From the NCBI GenBank assembly GCA_022844585.1, contig JALHLM010000417.1:1-5550 (forward strand): a stretch of 5,550 nucleotides of DNA, written 5' to 3'. Positions 1-5,550 of this stretch are shown one piece after another (within the stretch, counting starts at the first letter, position 1; the number at the start of each line of letters is the position of its first letter). The notes under the pieces are model-generated. The model made no database searches, had not been told where the DNA came from, and saw only the letters and a program-made list of their open reading frames with translations. Made by a program: the position numbers and the translations under genes. The stretch comes from Pirellulales bacterium. Its GTDB lineage: Bacteria > Planctomycetota > Planctomycetia > Pirellulales > JALHLM01.

Positions 1-538
1 TGACGCCCAGCTTGGCCGGGAAGGTGATTTCCTTGGTCACGCCGTGCAGCGTCAGGTCGCCGGTCACGGTGACTTCGCCGTCGGCTGCGCCGGGTTCGAT
101 CTTCGTGCTCTCAAATTTCGCGGTCGGATACTCACGCGTGTCGAGGAAATCCGGTGCGTTCAGATGCGCCGTCAGCGGCGGGTGCTGCGTCCAGAGGGAA
201 TCGGCGGCGATGTCCACGACCACGGACGCGATCTTGCCATCGGCGTCGAGCTTGGCCGTGCCGGAGAATTTTTCGAAACCGCCGGTGCGCGGCTTGGGCT
301 CCGCGCCGACATGCGTGCCGACAAAGCCGATCTTGGTGTTCTCGGGTCCGATGGCGAGTTCGCCGTCGGCCGTTGAAGCGGATGTCGTCGCTGCGGCTGC
401 TTCCTCGCCGTCAGCGGCGGCGGTCGTCGACGCGGTCTCTGTGCTCGACGTATTGGCGGGGCCCCCTTCGATGACGGGCTTGCCGCAACCCAAGCAGACC
501 AGGCCGCAGGCAATCCATAATCCCAGCGTGGCTCTCAT
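1..538 (-). CDS. YceI-family lipoprotein, N-terminal part (3' end outside window)
   Basis: The frame is open from an ATG at 538-536 to the left edge, giving 179 residues with no stop. Residues 1-18 look like a lipoprotein signal peptide ending LVCLGC, with Cys18 the likely lipidated residue. The lipobox is imperfect because Cys15 sits at -3. Residues 19-58 are a low-complexity Ala/Thr/Ser/Glu linker. From about residue 60 the YceI pattern is clear: TKIGFVGTHVG, then GGFEKFSGTAKLDADG, then HLNAPDFLDTREYPTAKFES, then VTVTGDLTLHGVTKEITFP. YceI proteins are secreted lipocalin-like beta barrels that bind isoprenoid-type lipids; the physiological role is unsettled. About the last third of the barrel lies beyond the edge. 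A GGAG ribosome binding site at 549-546 sits 7 bases before the ATG and supports this start. The gene is divergent from panC. The family call is firm; ligand and role are unknown. Confidence 0.9.
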   Translation of the reverse strand, partial: MRATLGLWIACGLVCLGCGKPVIEGGPANTSSTETASTTAAADGEEAAAATTSASTADGELAIGPENTKIGFVGTHVGAEPKPRTGGFEKFSGTAKLDADGKIASVVVDIAADSLWTQHPPLTAHLNAPDFLDTREYPTAKFESTKIEPGAADGEVTVTGDLTLHGVTKEITFPAKLGV

Positions 539-545
539 TCTTCGG

Positions 546-549
546 CTCC
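546..549 (-). promoter_or_regulatory. Ribosome binding site of the YceI gene
   Basis: GGAG on the minus strand, 7 bases before the ATG at 538-536. It is the only clear Shine-Dalgarno site I see in the window and it fixes the YceI start. No convincing promoter was found in the divergent gap 550-722; GATAAC on the minus strand (about 568-573) is a possible -10 box but has no good -35 partner. Confidence 0.55.
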
Positions 550-722
550 AATTTCGGGCTGTGTGTGTTATCGCGCCGTGGCGTTCGAACGGCAGTGTAG
601 CCGAACCGCGCTCACGTCGCCTAGGACGCGCCGCGCGCCCCCAGTCTGGACAATTCCTGACGCCGGACCGAAAGTGAAGGTTTGCCGCATCTACTTTGAT
701 TGATGAGTTCCTCGCCGCGCCC

Positions 723-1589
723 ATGCCCAAGCAACCGAGCCGACCAACGATCATCTCCGATCCGCATGCGATGACCGCCTGGGCGGAACAACAGCGCAAC
801 GCGTCGCGGCGGATCGGCGTCGTGCCGACCATGGGGGCGCTGCACGCCGGGCATGTCAGCTTGGTGGAGCGTTCGTGCCAGGAATGCGACGCAACAGTGT
901 TGACCATCTTCGTGAACCCAACGCAGTTCGGGCCGCACGAGGATTTTCAAAAATACCCGCGGACGCTGGAGGCGGATCTCGCGGCGATCGCGCATTTGCT
1001 GGTCGAGGTGGCGTTCTGTCCAACGACGAGCGCGATGTATCCGCCGGACCACGCGACGCGCGTCGAAGTGGCGGGACCGGCGATGCCCTGGGAAGGCGCG
1101 CACCGCCCCGGGCACTTTTCGGGCGTGGCGACGATCGTGCTGAAGCTGTTCGAGATCGTCCGCCCGCAGGTCGCGTACTTCGGGCAGAAGGACTATCAGC
1201 AAACGCTGGTCGTCCGGCGCATGGTGGAGGACCTCAACGTGCCGGTCGAGTTGGTCATCTGTCCGACATTGCGCGAAGCCGACGGCCTGGCGATGAGCTC
1301 GCGCAATGCATATTTGAGTACGGAATCGCGCCAGAAGGCGTTGCGATTGAGCCAGGCGCTGAACCTGGCGCAAGAGCGCTTCCGCGCCGGCGCACGCGAC
1401 GCCGCCAAACTGCGTGCAGAGATGCTCGCACTATTCACCGACGTGCCCGGCGCGCAAGTGGACTACGTGGCGCTGGTGGATCCGACGTCGTTGGCGGAAG
1501 TCGCCGATCTAAGCGAAACAACCGTGGCGCTGCTCGCGGTGCGCGTCGACGGCACGCGGTTGATTGACAATGCTCGGCTGGGGGCTTGA
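723..1589 (+). CDS. panC: Pantothenate synthetase (pantoate--beta-alanine ligase)
   Basis: A cytoplasmic enzyme that joins D-pantoate and beta-alanine using ATP, releasing AMP and PPi. This is the last step of pantothenate synthesis for coenzyme A. The family landmarks appear in order: VPTMGALHAGH with the HxGH nucleotide-binding signature, FVNPTQF, YPRTLEADL, EGAHRPGHFSGVATIV, FGQKDYQQ, and AMSSRNAYL, the equivalent of the KMSKS loop. The C-terminus GTRLIDNARLGA is also typical. Length from ATG 723 is 288 residues, close to the usual 280-290. An in-frame TTG at 696 would add nine residues but has no better ribosome binding site. The ATG places VPTMG about 34 residues in, and residues like TIISDPHAM match the usual start of the fold. 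No Shine-Dalgarno is evident at 723. panB and panD are not adjacent. Function is very secure; the start is moderately secure. Confidence 0.96.
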   Translation: MPKQPSRPTIISDPHAMTAWAEQQRNASRRIGVVPTMGALHAGHVSLVERSCQECDATVLTIFVNPTQFGPHEDFQKYPRTLEADLAAIAHLLVEVAFCPTTSAMYPPDHATRVEVAGPAMPWEGAHRPGHFSGVATIVLKLFEIVRPQVAYFGQKDYQQTLVVRRMVEDLNVPVELVICPTLREADGLAMSSRNAYLSTESRQKALRLSQALNLAQERFRAGARDAAKLRAEMLALFTDVPGAQVDYVALVDPTSLAEVADLSETTVALLAVRVDGTRLIDNARLGA

Positions 1590-1657
1590 ACGGAAAGCGC
1601 CTTCCGCTTCTACGACCTCGTTGTATTCCCCTTCTCTTGTCGCGCATTCGGAGGCAG

Positions 1658-1807
1658 CCACGAAAAACACGAAAGGCACGAACACATTGAGGAAAATCGT
1701 TTTGCGCTGTAGAAGCTGGCGCGACGTCGACTCAACAGTTGGCAATGAATGGACCGGCATAGCGTTGATGATCATCCTACACTTTCGTGTTTTTGTGCCT
1801 TTCGTGG
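1658..1807. repeat. 150-bp inverted repeat of ~9-bp CACGAAA units
   Basis: The left arm, 1658-1684, is three 9-base units on the plus strand: CCACGAAAA, then ACACGAAAG, then GCACGAACA. The right arm, 1781-1807, is the same motif on the minus strand: CCACGAAAG, then GCACAAAAA, then CACGAAAGT, with unit starts 9 and 8 bases apart. The arms face each other across 96 bases of unrelated sequence (1685-1780). The outermost eight bases, CCACGAAA, are identical in both arms. The structure is seen directly. From memory, CACGAAA-rich repeats of this kind are frequent in intergenic DNA of planctomycetes and related bacteria; I cannot count copies here. It may be a small non-autonomous or REP-like element; no transposase is present. 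Confidence 0.75.
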
Positions 1808-1895
1808 TTCCTTCTGGAAGATGTATGACATCGGCGTCTGTGACCTCCGCGGTGCCGCGCATGACCAAGCCTTCACGCTGCGCCGAACGCGCGTT

Positions 1896-1925
1896 TTGGC
1901 AAACTCGCGCGCCGACGATTAGAAT
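1896..1925 (+). promoter_or_regulatory. Putative sigma-70 promoter for the LRR gene
   Basis: TTGGCA at 1896-1901 matches the -35 consensus in five of six positions. TAGAAT at 1920-1925 matches the -10 consensus in five of six, with an 18-base spacer. Transcription would begin near 1932, giving an untranslated leader of about 50 bases before the ATG at 1984. It lies just past the inverted repeat, so the LRR gene probably has its own transcript rather than reading through from panC. Found by eye only. Confidence 0.45.
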
Positions 1926-1983
1926 CGCTCGTTACCGGATCATTTTCCACTGATGCGGCAGACTTCAGCTCGCGAGCGCAGCG

Positions 1984-2640
1984 ATGTCCAATACTACCGG
2001 TTGCCGGCTCGTGCTGTTCGTCGGGGCCATCGCCTGCGTCCTCTTGATCGCCACCATGGTCGCCATCGAGATCTCGAAGCAACGTGCCGCCGCCCAAAGG
2101 CGCCTGCAGTGGGTGGCCGAGCGGAAGCAATCGCTGTTGTCGGGGGAGACGGACCGCCTTTATTTCTATGATACGGAGCGAACGGACGCCCTGCTGGCGG
2201 AATTCGTTGGCATGCCGGAGATCACCGACGTTGGATTTGAACTGACCGACTTAACCGAAGAAGGCGTTGAACCGTTGGTAAGTCTGCCAAATCTCCGGAA
2301 ATTAATGCTTTACGGCGGTCGACCCCGCATCGGCGACAAAGGCCTGGCCACCGTGAGCGGATGTGAGAAACTTGAGTCGCTCAAGCTAGTAAACATCGAT
2401 GTCACCGACCGCGGGCTGCGCGTATTGCGAGACATGCCGAGCCTCAAGCACCTCATCGTCTATCGAGATACTCGACGAACCACTCCCTTAACCGACAATG
2501 CCGTATCGGAATTGCGATCGCTGCATGACCTTGAAACATTAGACCTCGGCGGTGGTTGGCTGAGCAAAGCCGCGGCCTCCGAGTTGCGCGAAGCATTGCC
2601 GAATTGCCGAGTAACCGTGGACGGCCAAGAGCAACCGTGA
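1984..2640 (+). CDS. Membrane-anchored leucine-rich-repeat protein
   Basis: A 218-residue protein. Residues 9-29 form one hydrophobic segment (LVLFVGAIACVLLIATMVAI) near the N-terminus, a signal anchor or uncleaved signal. Residues 31-60 are basic and polar, likely a short helical stalk. From about residue 78 come four or five leucine-rich repeats of the LxxLxxLxL plus TDxGL type: ITDVGFELTDLTEEGVEPL, LPNLRKLMLY, IGDKGLATV, LESLKLVNIDVTDRGLRVL, LKHLIVY, LTDNAVSEL, LETLDLGGG. The end, REALPNCRVTVDG, is a typical C-terminal cap for such planctomycete proteins. Repeats of this kind form a curved solenoid for protein binding; no enzyme domain or partner can be named. The ATG at 1984 directly precedes the hydrophobic segment; no Shine-Dalgarno is visible. 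It is transcribed alone, flanked by repeat elements, and convergent with the next gene. Confidence 0.82.
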   Translation: MSNTTGCRLVLFVGAIACVLLIATMVAIEISKQRAAAQRRLQWVAERKQSLLSGETDRLYFYDTERTDALLAEFVGMPEITDVGFELTDLTEEGVEPLVSLPNLRKLMLYGGRPRIGDKGLATVSGCEKLESLKLVNIDVTDRGLRVLRDMPSLKHLIVYRDTRRTTPLTDNAVSELRSLHDLETLDLGGGWLSKAAASELREALPNCRVTVDGQEQP

Positions 2641-2658
2641 GGTCCAATGCAGTCTCTT

Positions 2659-2689
2659 CTGTAGCCGAGGTCACAGACCTCGGCTACAG
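2659..2689. repeat. Perfect 14-bp hairpin between convergent genes (REP-like)
   Basis: The left arm CTGTAGCCGAGGTC (2659-2672) and right arm (2676-2689) are exact reverse complements around the loop ACA. The hairpin lies 18 bases past the LRR stop and about 20 bases past the stop of the opposing gene, so it could block transcription from both sides. Neither side has a T run, so it is not a standard intrinsic terminator. The core GTAGCCGAGGTC resembles, from memory, a widespread planctomycete intergenic repeat; copy number cannot be checked here. Confidence 0.8.
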
Positions 2690-2709
2690 GGATGCAATCG
2701 AACGGAGCA

Positions 2710-3336
2710 TTAGCGTGCGACGGGCACCAAGGGCTTGCTGCCGTTGGCGGTGGGCAACTGGGGTAGATGGTCGTAGAACGTGGGCGGAAGTTTTTTGAGC
2801 CAAATGGCGTGCTTGTCGATGCGCTGGACGTGAATGGTGCGGCTGCCGATGGAGCCGACGACAGCCCCGGCAATCATCGTTGCGATGCCGGTGAAGATCA
2901 GCAGGATCGCCCAATCCGGCGGGCTGGGCCTCCCGATGAAGGAGAAGATGACGCCCATCTGCGCCACGCCCAGAAACCCGATCCCCCAGGCGGCCGCGAT
3001 CATGCGGCGACGGCGACGCGCATGGGCATCGCACAGCGTGAAATAGACGACACCCTTCTTCTGGAATACCAACGCGAGGATCACAAAGATCGGGACGCTC
3101 AACAGAATCGTGAGCGCGAGCCAAGGGTTGTACCATTGCACGCTTTTCTTGCGCAACGGCAGATCGGTCGGCTCGCCGCAACGAACGCAACGCGGCGGCA
3201 GCGTGCCCTCGCGCGGGAGCAGCAGATAGTTCTCCCAACGCCAGTTGGCCTTCGGATCATCATCGGCAACTTCGCCGGCGCCGTTGACGGGCGTCGGCGC
3301 ATATTGTGGTGAAGCGTAAGGATTCGGATCATCCAT
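2710..3336 (-). CDS. NPYASP-type membrane protein with CxxC and CxxH motifs
   Basis: A 208-residue protein of unknown function. It opens MDDPNPYASPQ, a motif common at the N-terminus of planctomycete membrane proteins. That motif selects the ATG at 3336-3334; the frame stays open further upstream only because it overlaps bioF. Residues 45-55 read TLPPRCVRCGE (Cys50, Cys53). A hydrophobic segment follows at about 72-91, then FTLCDAHARRRRR (Cys102, His105, five arginines). Further hydrophobic segments are at about 114-134 and 142-165. The tail from 166 is polar. The three Cys and one His could bind one zinc ion, but a single membrane crossing between the pairs would put them on opposite sides, so the hydrophobic stretch may be re-entrant or the site may not exist. 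The gene begins 31 bases after the bioF stop on the same strand, so cotranscription is likely. A functional link to biotin is not shown. Confidence 0.78.
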   Translation of the reverse strand: MDDPNPYASPQYAPTPVNGAGEVADDDPKANWRWENYLLLPREGTLPPRCVRCGEPTDLPLRKKSVQWYNPWLALTILLSVPIFVILALVFQKKGVVYFTLCDAHARRRRRMIAAAWGIGFLGVAQMGVIFSFIGRPSPPDWAILLIFTGIATMIAGAVVGSIGSRTIHVQRIDKHAIWLKKLPPTFYDHLPQLPTANGSKPLVPVAR

Positions 3337-3367
3337 GCCTGGATGATCGCCGACCGCGAGCGCGGAA

Positions 3368-4528
3368 TCAAGCGCTGGCGAGCGCCTTGAGCAACTCCGC
3401 GAGCATCTCCGGCGTGTGCCCGGCCGCCAGGCTGATGCGCAGGCAAGCTTTGCCCGTTGGCACCGTGGGCGGGCGGATCGGGGGGACCCACATGCCGTGC
3501 TCGCGGAGCGTTGTGGCGGCGGCGAGGGCGCGTTGTTCGTCACCGAGGATGATGGGGATGATCTGACTAGCCGATGGTCCAATGTTCCAACCGGCGGCGC
3601 GGAGTTGTTCGCGTAATCCAGCGGCCGTGGCGAGGAGTATCGTGCGCATGTCCGGTTCGCATTCGACGATGTCGAGCGCCGCCATTGCCGCCGCGCAAAG
3701 CGGCGGTGGCGGCGCGGTGGAGAAGACGTACGATCGCGCGCGGTTGGCGAGCCAGTCGATTAACGCCTGGCTGCCGGCAACGAAACCACCGGACGCGCCG
3801 AGGGCTTTGCTGAGCGTGCCGACGCGAATGGGGACACGATCTTCCACGCCAAGATGTTCCGCCACGCCGCGCCCACGCTGGCCGAACACGCCGGTGGCGT
3901 GGGCTTCGTCGACGTGCAACATGCATTCGTAGCGCTCGGCGAGGTCGCAGAGCGCGGGCAATGGGGCGAGGTCGCCGTCCATGCTGAACAGAGAGTCGGT
4001 GACGATCAAGCGGCGGCGAAATCCCGACGCCTCGCGCAGCCGTGAATTCAAATGTTCGCAATCGTTATGGCGGTACACCTGCACCGTCGCGCGCGAGAGT
4101 CGGCAGCCGTCGATGAGGCTGGCGTGGTTCAGGGCGTCGCTGAAGACGACGTCGCCTTCACCAACGAGCGCCGGGATCACGCCGGAGTTGGCTGCGAAGC
4201 CGGTGTTGAAGAGGAGCGCCGCTTCCGTGCCTTCAAACGCGGCGAGGCGATGTTCTAGCTGCTCGTGCAAGACGGACCGCCCGGTGACCAGCGGACTCGC
4301 GCCGGCGCCCCAGCCGAATTCTTGCGCCGCTGATGTGACCGCCGCGGCGAGACGCGGGTCGCTGGCGAGGCCAAGGTAGTCGTTGGCGCCAAAGTTAGTA
4401 TATTCGCGGCCGTCGATGGCGATGCGCGGGCCTTGCGCGCCATCATGTGTATTCAACCGACGGCGCAGATCGCGGGCGTCGAGATCGCGAAGGGCAACGT
4501 CAATCCAGGAGAGCGGGTCGCTTGGCAT
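3368..4528 (-). CDS. bioF: 8-amino-7-oxononanoate synthase
   Basis: A PLP-dependent cytoplasmic enzyme that condenses pimeloyl-ACP (or pimeloyl-CoA) with L-alanine, releasing CO2, to give 8-amino-7-oxononanoate, the first ring-assembly step of biotin synthesis. The product is 386 residues, near the E. coli length of 384. Alpha-oxoamine synthase landmarks occur in order: NDYLGLASDP (49-58), GWGAGASPLVTGRS (72-85), EGTEAALLFNTGFAAN (99-114), DALNHASLIDG with His135 expected to stack on PLP, VTDSLFSMDGD, HVDEAHATGVFG with Asp207 and His210, and GTLSKALGASGG with Lys241 as the PLP-binding lysine. The C-terminal RPPTVPTGKACLRISL favours BioF over 2-amino-3-ketobutyrate ligase or serine palmitoyltransferase. 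The substitution of Ala-Cys before LRISL, where Arg-type residues are common, is minor. The ATG at 4528-4526 has no Shine-Dalgarno. No other bio gene is adjacent; the downstream neighbour is an unknown membrane protein. Confidence 0.93.
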   Translation of the reverse strand: MPSDPLSWIDVALRDLDARDLRRRLNTHDGAQGPRIAIDGREYTNFGANDYLGLASDPRLAAAVTSAAQEFGWGAGASPLVTGRSVLHEQLEHRLAAFEGTEAALLFNTGFAANSGVIPALVGEGDVVFSDALNHASLIDGCRLSRATVQVYRHNDCEHLNSRLREASGFRRRLIVTDSLFSMDGDLAPLPALCDLAERYECMLHVDEAHATGVFGQRGRGVAEHLGVEDRVPIRVGTLSKALGASGGFVAGSQALIDWLANRARSYVFSTAPPPPLCAAAMAALDIVECEPDMRTILLATAAGLREQLRAAGWNIGPSASQIIPIILGDEQRALAAATTLREHGMWVPPIRPPTVPTGKACLRISLAAGHTPEMLAELLKALASA

Positions 4529-4537
4529 GTGCCGTGC

Positions 4538-4545
4538 ATTTTAGC
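4538..4545 (-). promoter_or_regulatory. Possible extended -10 promoter box of bioF
   Basis: On the minus strand the sequence TGCTAAAAT ends at 4538: an extended -10 pattern (TGnTAAAAT) with the hexamer at 4543-4538. No good -35 box lies 16-18 bases upstream, which extended -10 promoters can tolerate. Transcription would start about 4531, almost on the bioF ATG at 4528, implying a nearly leaderless message; that fits the missing Shine-Dalgarno. Found by eye and speculative. Confidence 0.3.
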
Positions 4546-4583
4546 ACAACGCGGGCATGGAGCGTGGCATTGGTTCCAAGCGG

Positions 4584-4666
4584 AGAGCCGGAAGCGTGAT
4601 CGCCCGGAGAGAAGCGGAGTAGGAGGTCTATTCCGGTGCTCTCCGGGCGCTCACGCTTCCGGCTCT
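4584..4666. repeat. Large palindrome, 28-bp arms with one mismatch (REP-like)
   Basis: The left arm, 4584-4611, begins AGAGCCGGAAGCGTGA. The right arm, 4639-4666, is its reverse complement over 28 bases with a single mismatch (left T4600, which would need to be G). The 27-base centre can pair further: CGGA at 4615-4618 with TCCG at 4632-4635. The result is a long, very stable hairpin between the VWA gene stop (4705) and the bioF start (4528). It may end VWA transcription, but no T run follows the hairpin on the minus strand. The AGAGCCGGAAGCGTGA core resembles, from memory, an abundant planctomycete intergenic repeat. Confidence 0.8.
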
Positions 4667-4704
4667 ATGTGGTGCGCGTCGCCTCAGTAGCGATCGCCAC
4701 TGGA

Positions 4705-5550
4705 TTACTTCCCGCCGCTCAGGCGTTGCGCCGTCTTCACCAGTTCGATGAACTCCGCGCGATACCCTTCGGCGTCGCGGGACATGCCCGGCTGGGCCAT
4801 TTCCAGAACCGCGCCGTAGTTCATCGTGCCGGCGTATTGCGAGTGGCGGAGCAGCATGCCGAAGGCGGCTACCGACGAGGCGAATTGGAAGTCGGCGCTC
4901 GATTGGCCGATTTTCTGCTCGTTGTCGGCGACCGGAGTTTTCAGCAGCTTGCTGGTGTCGCCGTCCGGCTGCTTGTAGCGGAGCTTGAGCATCAACAGAT
5001 CGTTCGATTGCTTCGCCGCCTCCGTGGGACCGCCGACCGCTTGGTATTCGAGTTCATCCACCGAGGGCGTGTTCACCGGTTCGCCGGCGGGGATGACTTC
5101 GTAGAGGGCGGTGACCGTATGGCCGGCGCCGATTTCGCCGGCGTCTTTCTGGTCGTCGTTGAAATCTTCCTTGGCGAGGATGCGGTTCTCGTAGCCGATC
5201 AGGCGGTAGGCCGCGGCCTTCGCCGGATTGAACTCCAGTTGCAGCTTGACGTCCTTGGCGATCGTCAACAGCGTGCCGGAGAGTTGTTCGACGAGCACTT
5301 TTCTGGCTTCGCGTTCGGTGTCGATGTAGGCGTAGTTGCCGTTCCCCTTGTCGGAGAGTTTTTCCAGCGTGGCGTCTTTGAGGTTGCCCATGCCGAAGCC
5401 GAGGACCGAGAGAAACACGCCGGACTTGGCTTTGCCTTCGATCAGGCTGACGAGTTGGCTTTCATCCGTGACGCCGACGTTGAAGTCGCCGTCGGTGCAG
5501 AGGATCACGCGGTTCGCGCCCCCTTGGATGAAGTTCTCGACAGCGACCTG
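4705..5550 (-). CDS. YfbK-like VWA-domain protein, C-terminal part (5' end outside window)
   Basis: The frame is open from the right edge to a TAA at 4707-4705, giving the last 281 residues; the true start is outside. The visible part begins in the VWA domain: ENFIQGGANRVILCTDGDFNVG, where TDGD (residues 19-22) is the later metal-site aspartate motif. The DxSxS motif would lie outside. Then come SGVFLSVLGFGMGNLKDATL and EKLSDKGNGNYAYIDT. From about residue 85, TIAKDVKLQLEFNP, AAYRLIGYENR, LAKEDFNDDQKDAGEIGAGH and TVTALYEV match the C-terminal domain of YfbK-type proteins (DUF3520 as I recall it). The extreme C-terminus (SSVAAFGMLLRHSQY, then FIELVKTAQRLSGG) also fits. Full members are about 550-700 residues and usually carry an N-terminal lipoprotein or membrane signal. 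The role is poorly defined; VWA domains mediate metal-dependent protein binding. A GTG within the frame (5508-5506) is a Val inside the conserved NRVIL motif, not a start. Confidence 0.92.
   Translation of the reverse strand, partial: QVAVENFIQGGANRVILCTDGDFNVGVTDESQLVSLIEGKAKSGVFLSVLGFGMGNLKDATLEKLSDKGNGNYAYIDTEREARKVLVEQLSGTLLTIAKDVKLQLEFNPAKAAAYRLIGYENRILAKEDFNDDQKDAGEIGAGHTVTALYEVIPAGEPVNTPSVDELEYQAVGGPTEAAKQSNDLLMLKLRYKQPDGDTSKLLKTPVADNEQKIGQSSADFQFASSVAAFGMLLRHSQYAGTMNYGAVLEMAQPGMSRDAEGYRAEFIELVKTAQRLSGGK

Larger units (their letters stand above)
1590..1983. other. Non-coding gap between panC and the LRR gene
   Basis: This stretch of about 390 bases has no credible gene. Just after the panC stop, CGGAA at 1591-1595 can pair with TTCCG at 1602-1606, a weak hairpin without a T run, so at best a poor terminator. 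Positions 1658-1807 hold an inverted repeat built of CACGAAA-type units. Positions 1896-1925 hold a promoter-like sequence for the next gene. Open frames crossing the region on both strands (for example minus 1868-1509 and plus 1564-1953) run through the repeat and give Lys/Thr-rich or Phe/Val-rich peptides explained by the repeat itself. Confidence 0.7.

Noticed and set aside
12..677. Long plus-strand open frame over the left edge, with others at 44-376 and 154-474
   Set aside because: They lie opposite the YceI gene, whose minus-strand translation has clear family motifs and a ribosome binding site; these are high-GC antisense shadows.
696..722. TTG start nine codons upstream of the panC ATG
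   Set aside because: No ribosome binding site favours it, and the ATG at 723 gives the normal family length.
1658..1807. CRISPR array
   Set aside because: The 9-base units are contiguous without spacers and the two groups are inverted, unlike CRISPR repeats.
1509..1953. Open frames on both strands across the panC-LRR gap (minus 119 residues, plus 129 residues)
   Set aside because: Their composition comes from the CACGAAA repeat (peptides such as TTKGTKTRK and FVPFVFFVAA), and they overlap panC or the promoter region; no domain is seen.
2767..3312. Plus-strand open frame of 181 residues and the minus-strand frame 2684-3238
   Set aside because: Both overlap the NPYASP membrane protein gene in other frames and show no family motif; arginine-rich, high-GC shadow composition.
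3337..3582. Upstream extension of the NPYASP protein frame to 290 residues
   Set aside because: The extra residues overlap bioF and lack any motif; MDDPNPYASPQ marks the natural N-terminus.
5506..5508. GTG as the start of the VWA gene
   Set aside because: This codon is a Val within the conserved NRVIL strand of the VWA domain, and the frame continues through the window edge with matching sequence.

Overview
The window looks like chromosomal DNA from a planctomycete, probably of the Pirellulales type. This is inferred from gene content and style, not from a marker gene. The clues are a small membrane protein with the N-terminal NPYASP motif seen on many planctomycete membrane proteins, a short membrane-anchored leucine-rich-repeat protein ending in an 'LPNCRV' motif, a YfbK-type von Willebrand factor A protein, high GC, scarce Shine-Dalgarno sites, and three different inverted-repeat elements in the intergenic spaces.

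Layout: (1) positions 1-538, minus strand: the first 179 codons of a YceI-family lipoprotein, cut by the window edge. (2) 723-1589, plus strand: panC, pantothenate synthetase, divergent from the YceI gene. (3) 1590-1983: a non-coding gap of about 390 bases with a 150-base inverted repeat made of roughly 9-base CACGAAA units, followed by a plausible sigma-70 promoter. (4) 1984-2640, plus strand: a 218-residue membrane-anchored leucine-rich-repeat protein. (5) 2659-2689: a perfect 14-bp hairpin between convergent genes. (6) 2710-3336, minus strand: a 208-residue NPYASP membrane protein with CxxC and CxxH motifs. (7) 3368-4528, minus strand: bioF, 31 bases upstream of the previous gene and probably cotranscribed with it. 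(8) 4584-4666: a large imperfect palindrome with 28-base arms. (9) 4705-5550, minus strand: the C-terminal part of a YfbK-like VWA protein, cut by the right edge.

Two genes are confidently metabolic: panC makes pantothenate for coenzyme A, and bioF starts the ring-assembly steps of biotin synthesis. Each stands apart from its usual pathway partners, so both pathways are probably dispersed in this genome. The other genes are envelope or membrane proteins of uncertain role. I see no mobile-element gene, CRISPR array, tRNA or rRNA, and no clear new multi-gene system. The most interesting material is the three inverted-repeat families and the membrane protein paired with bioF.
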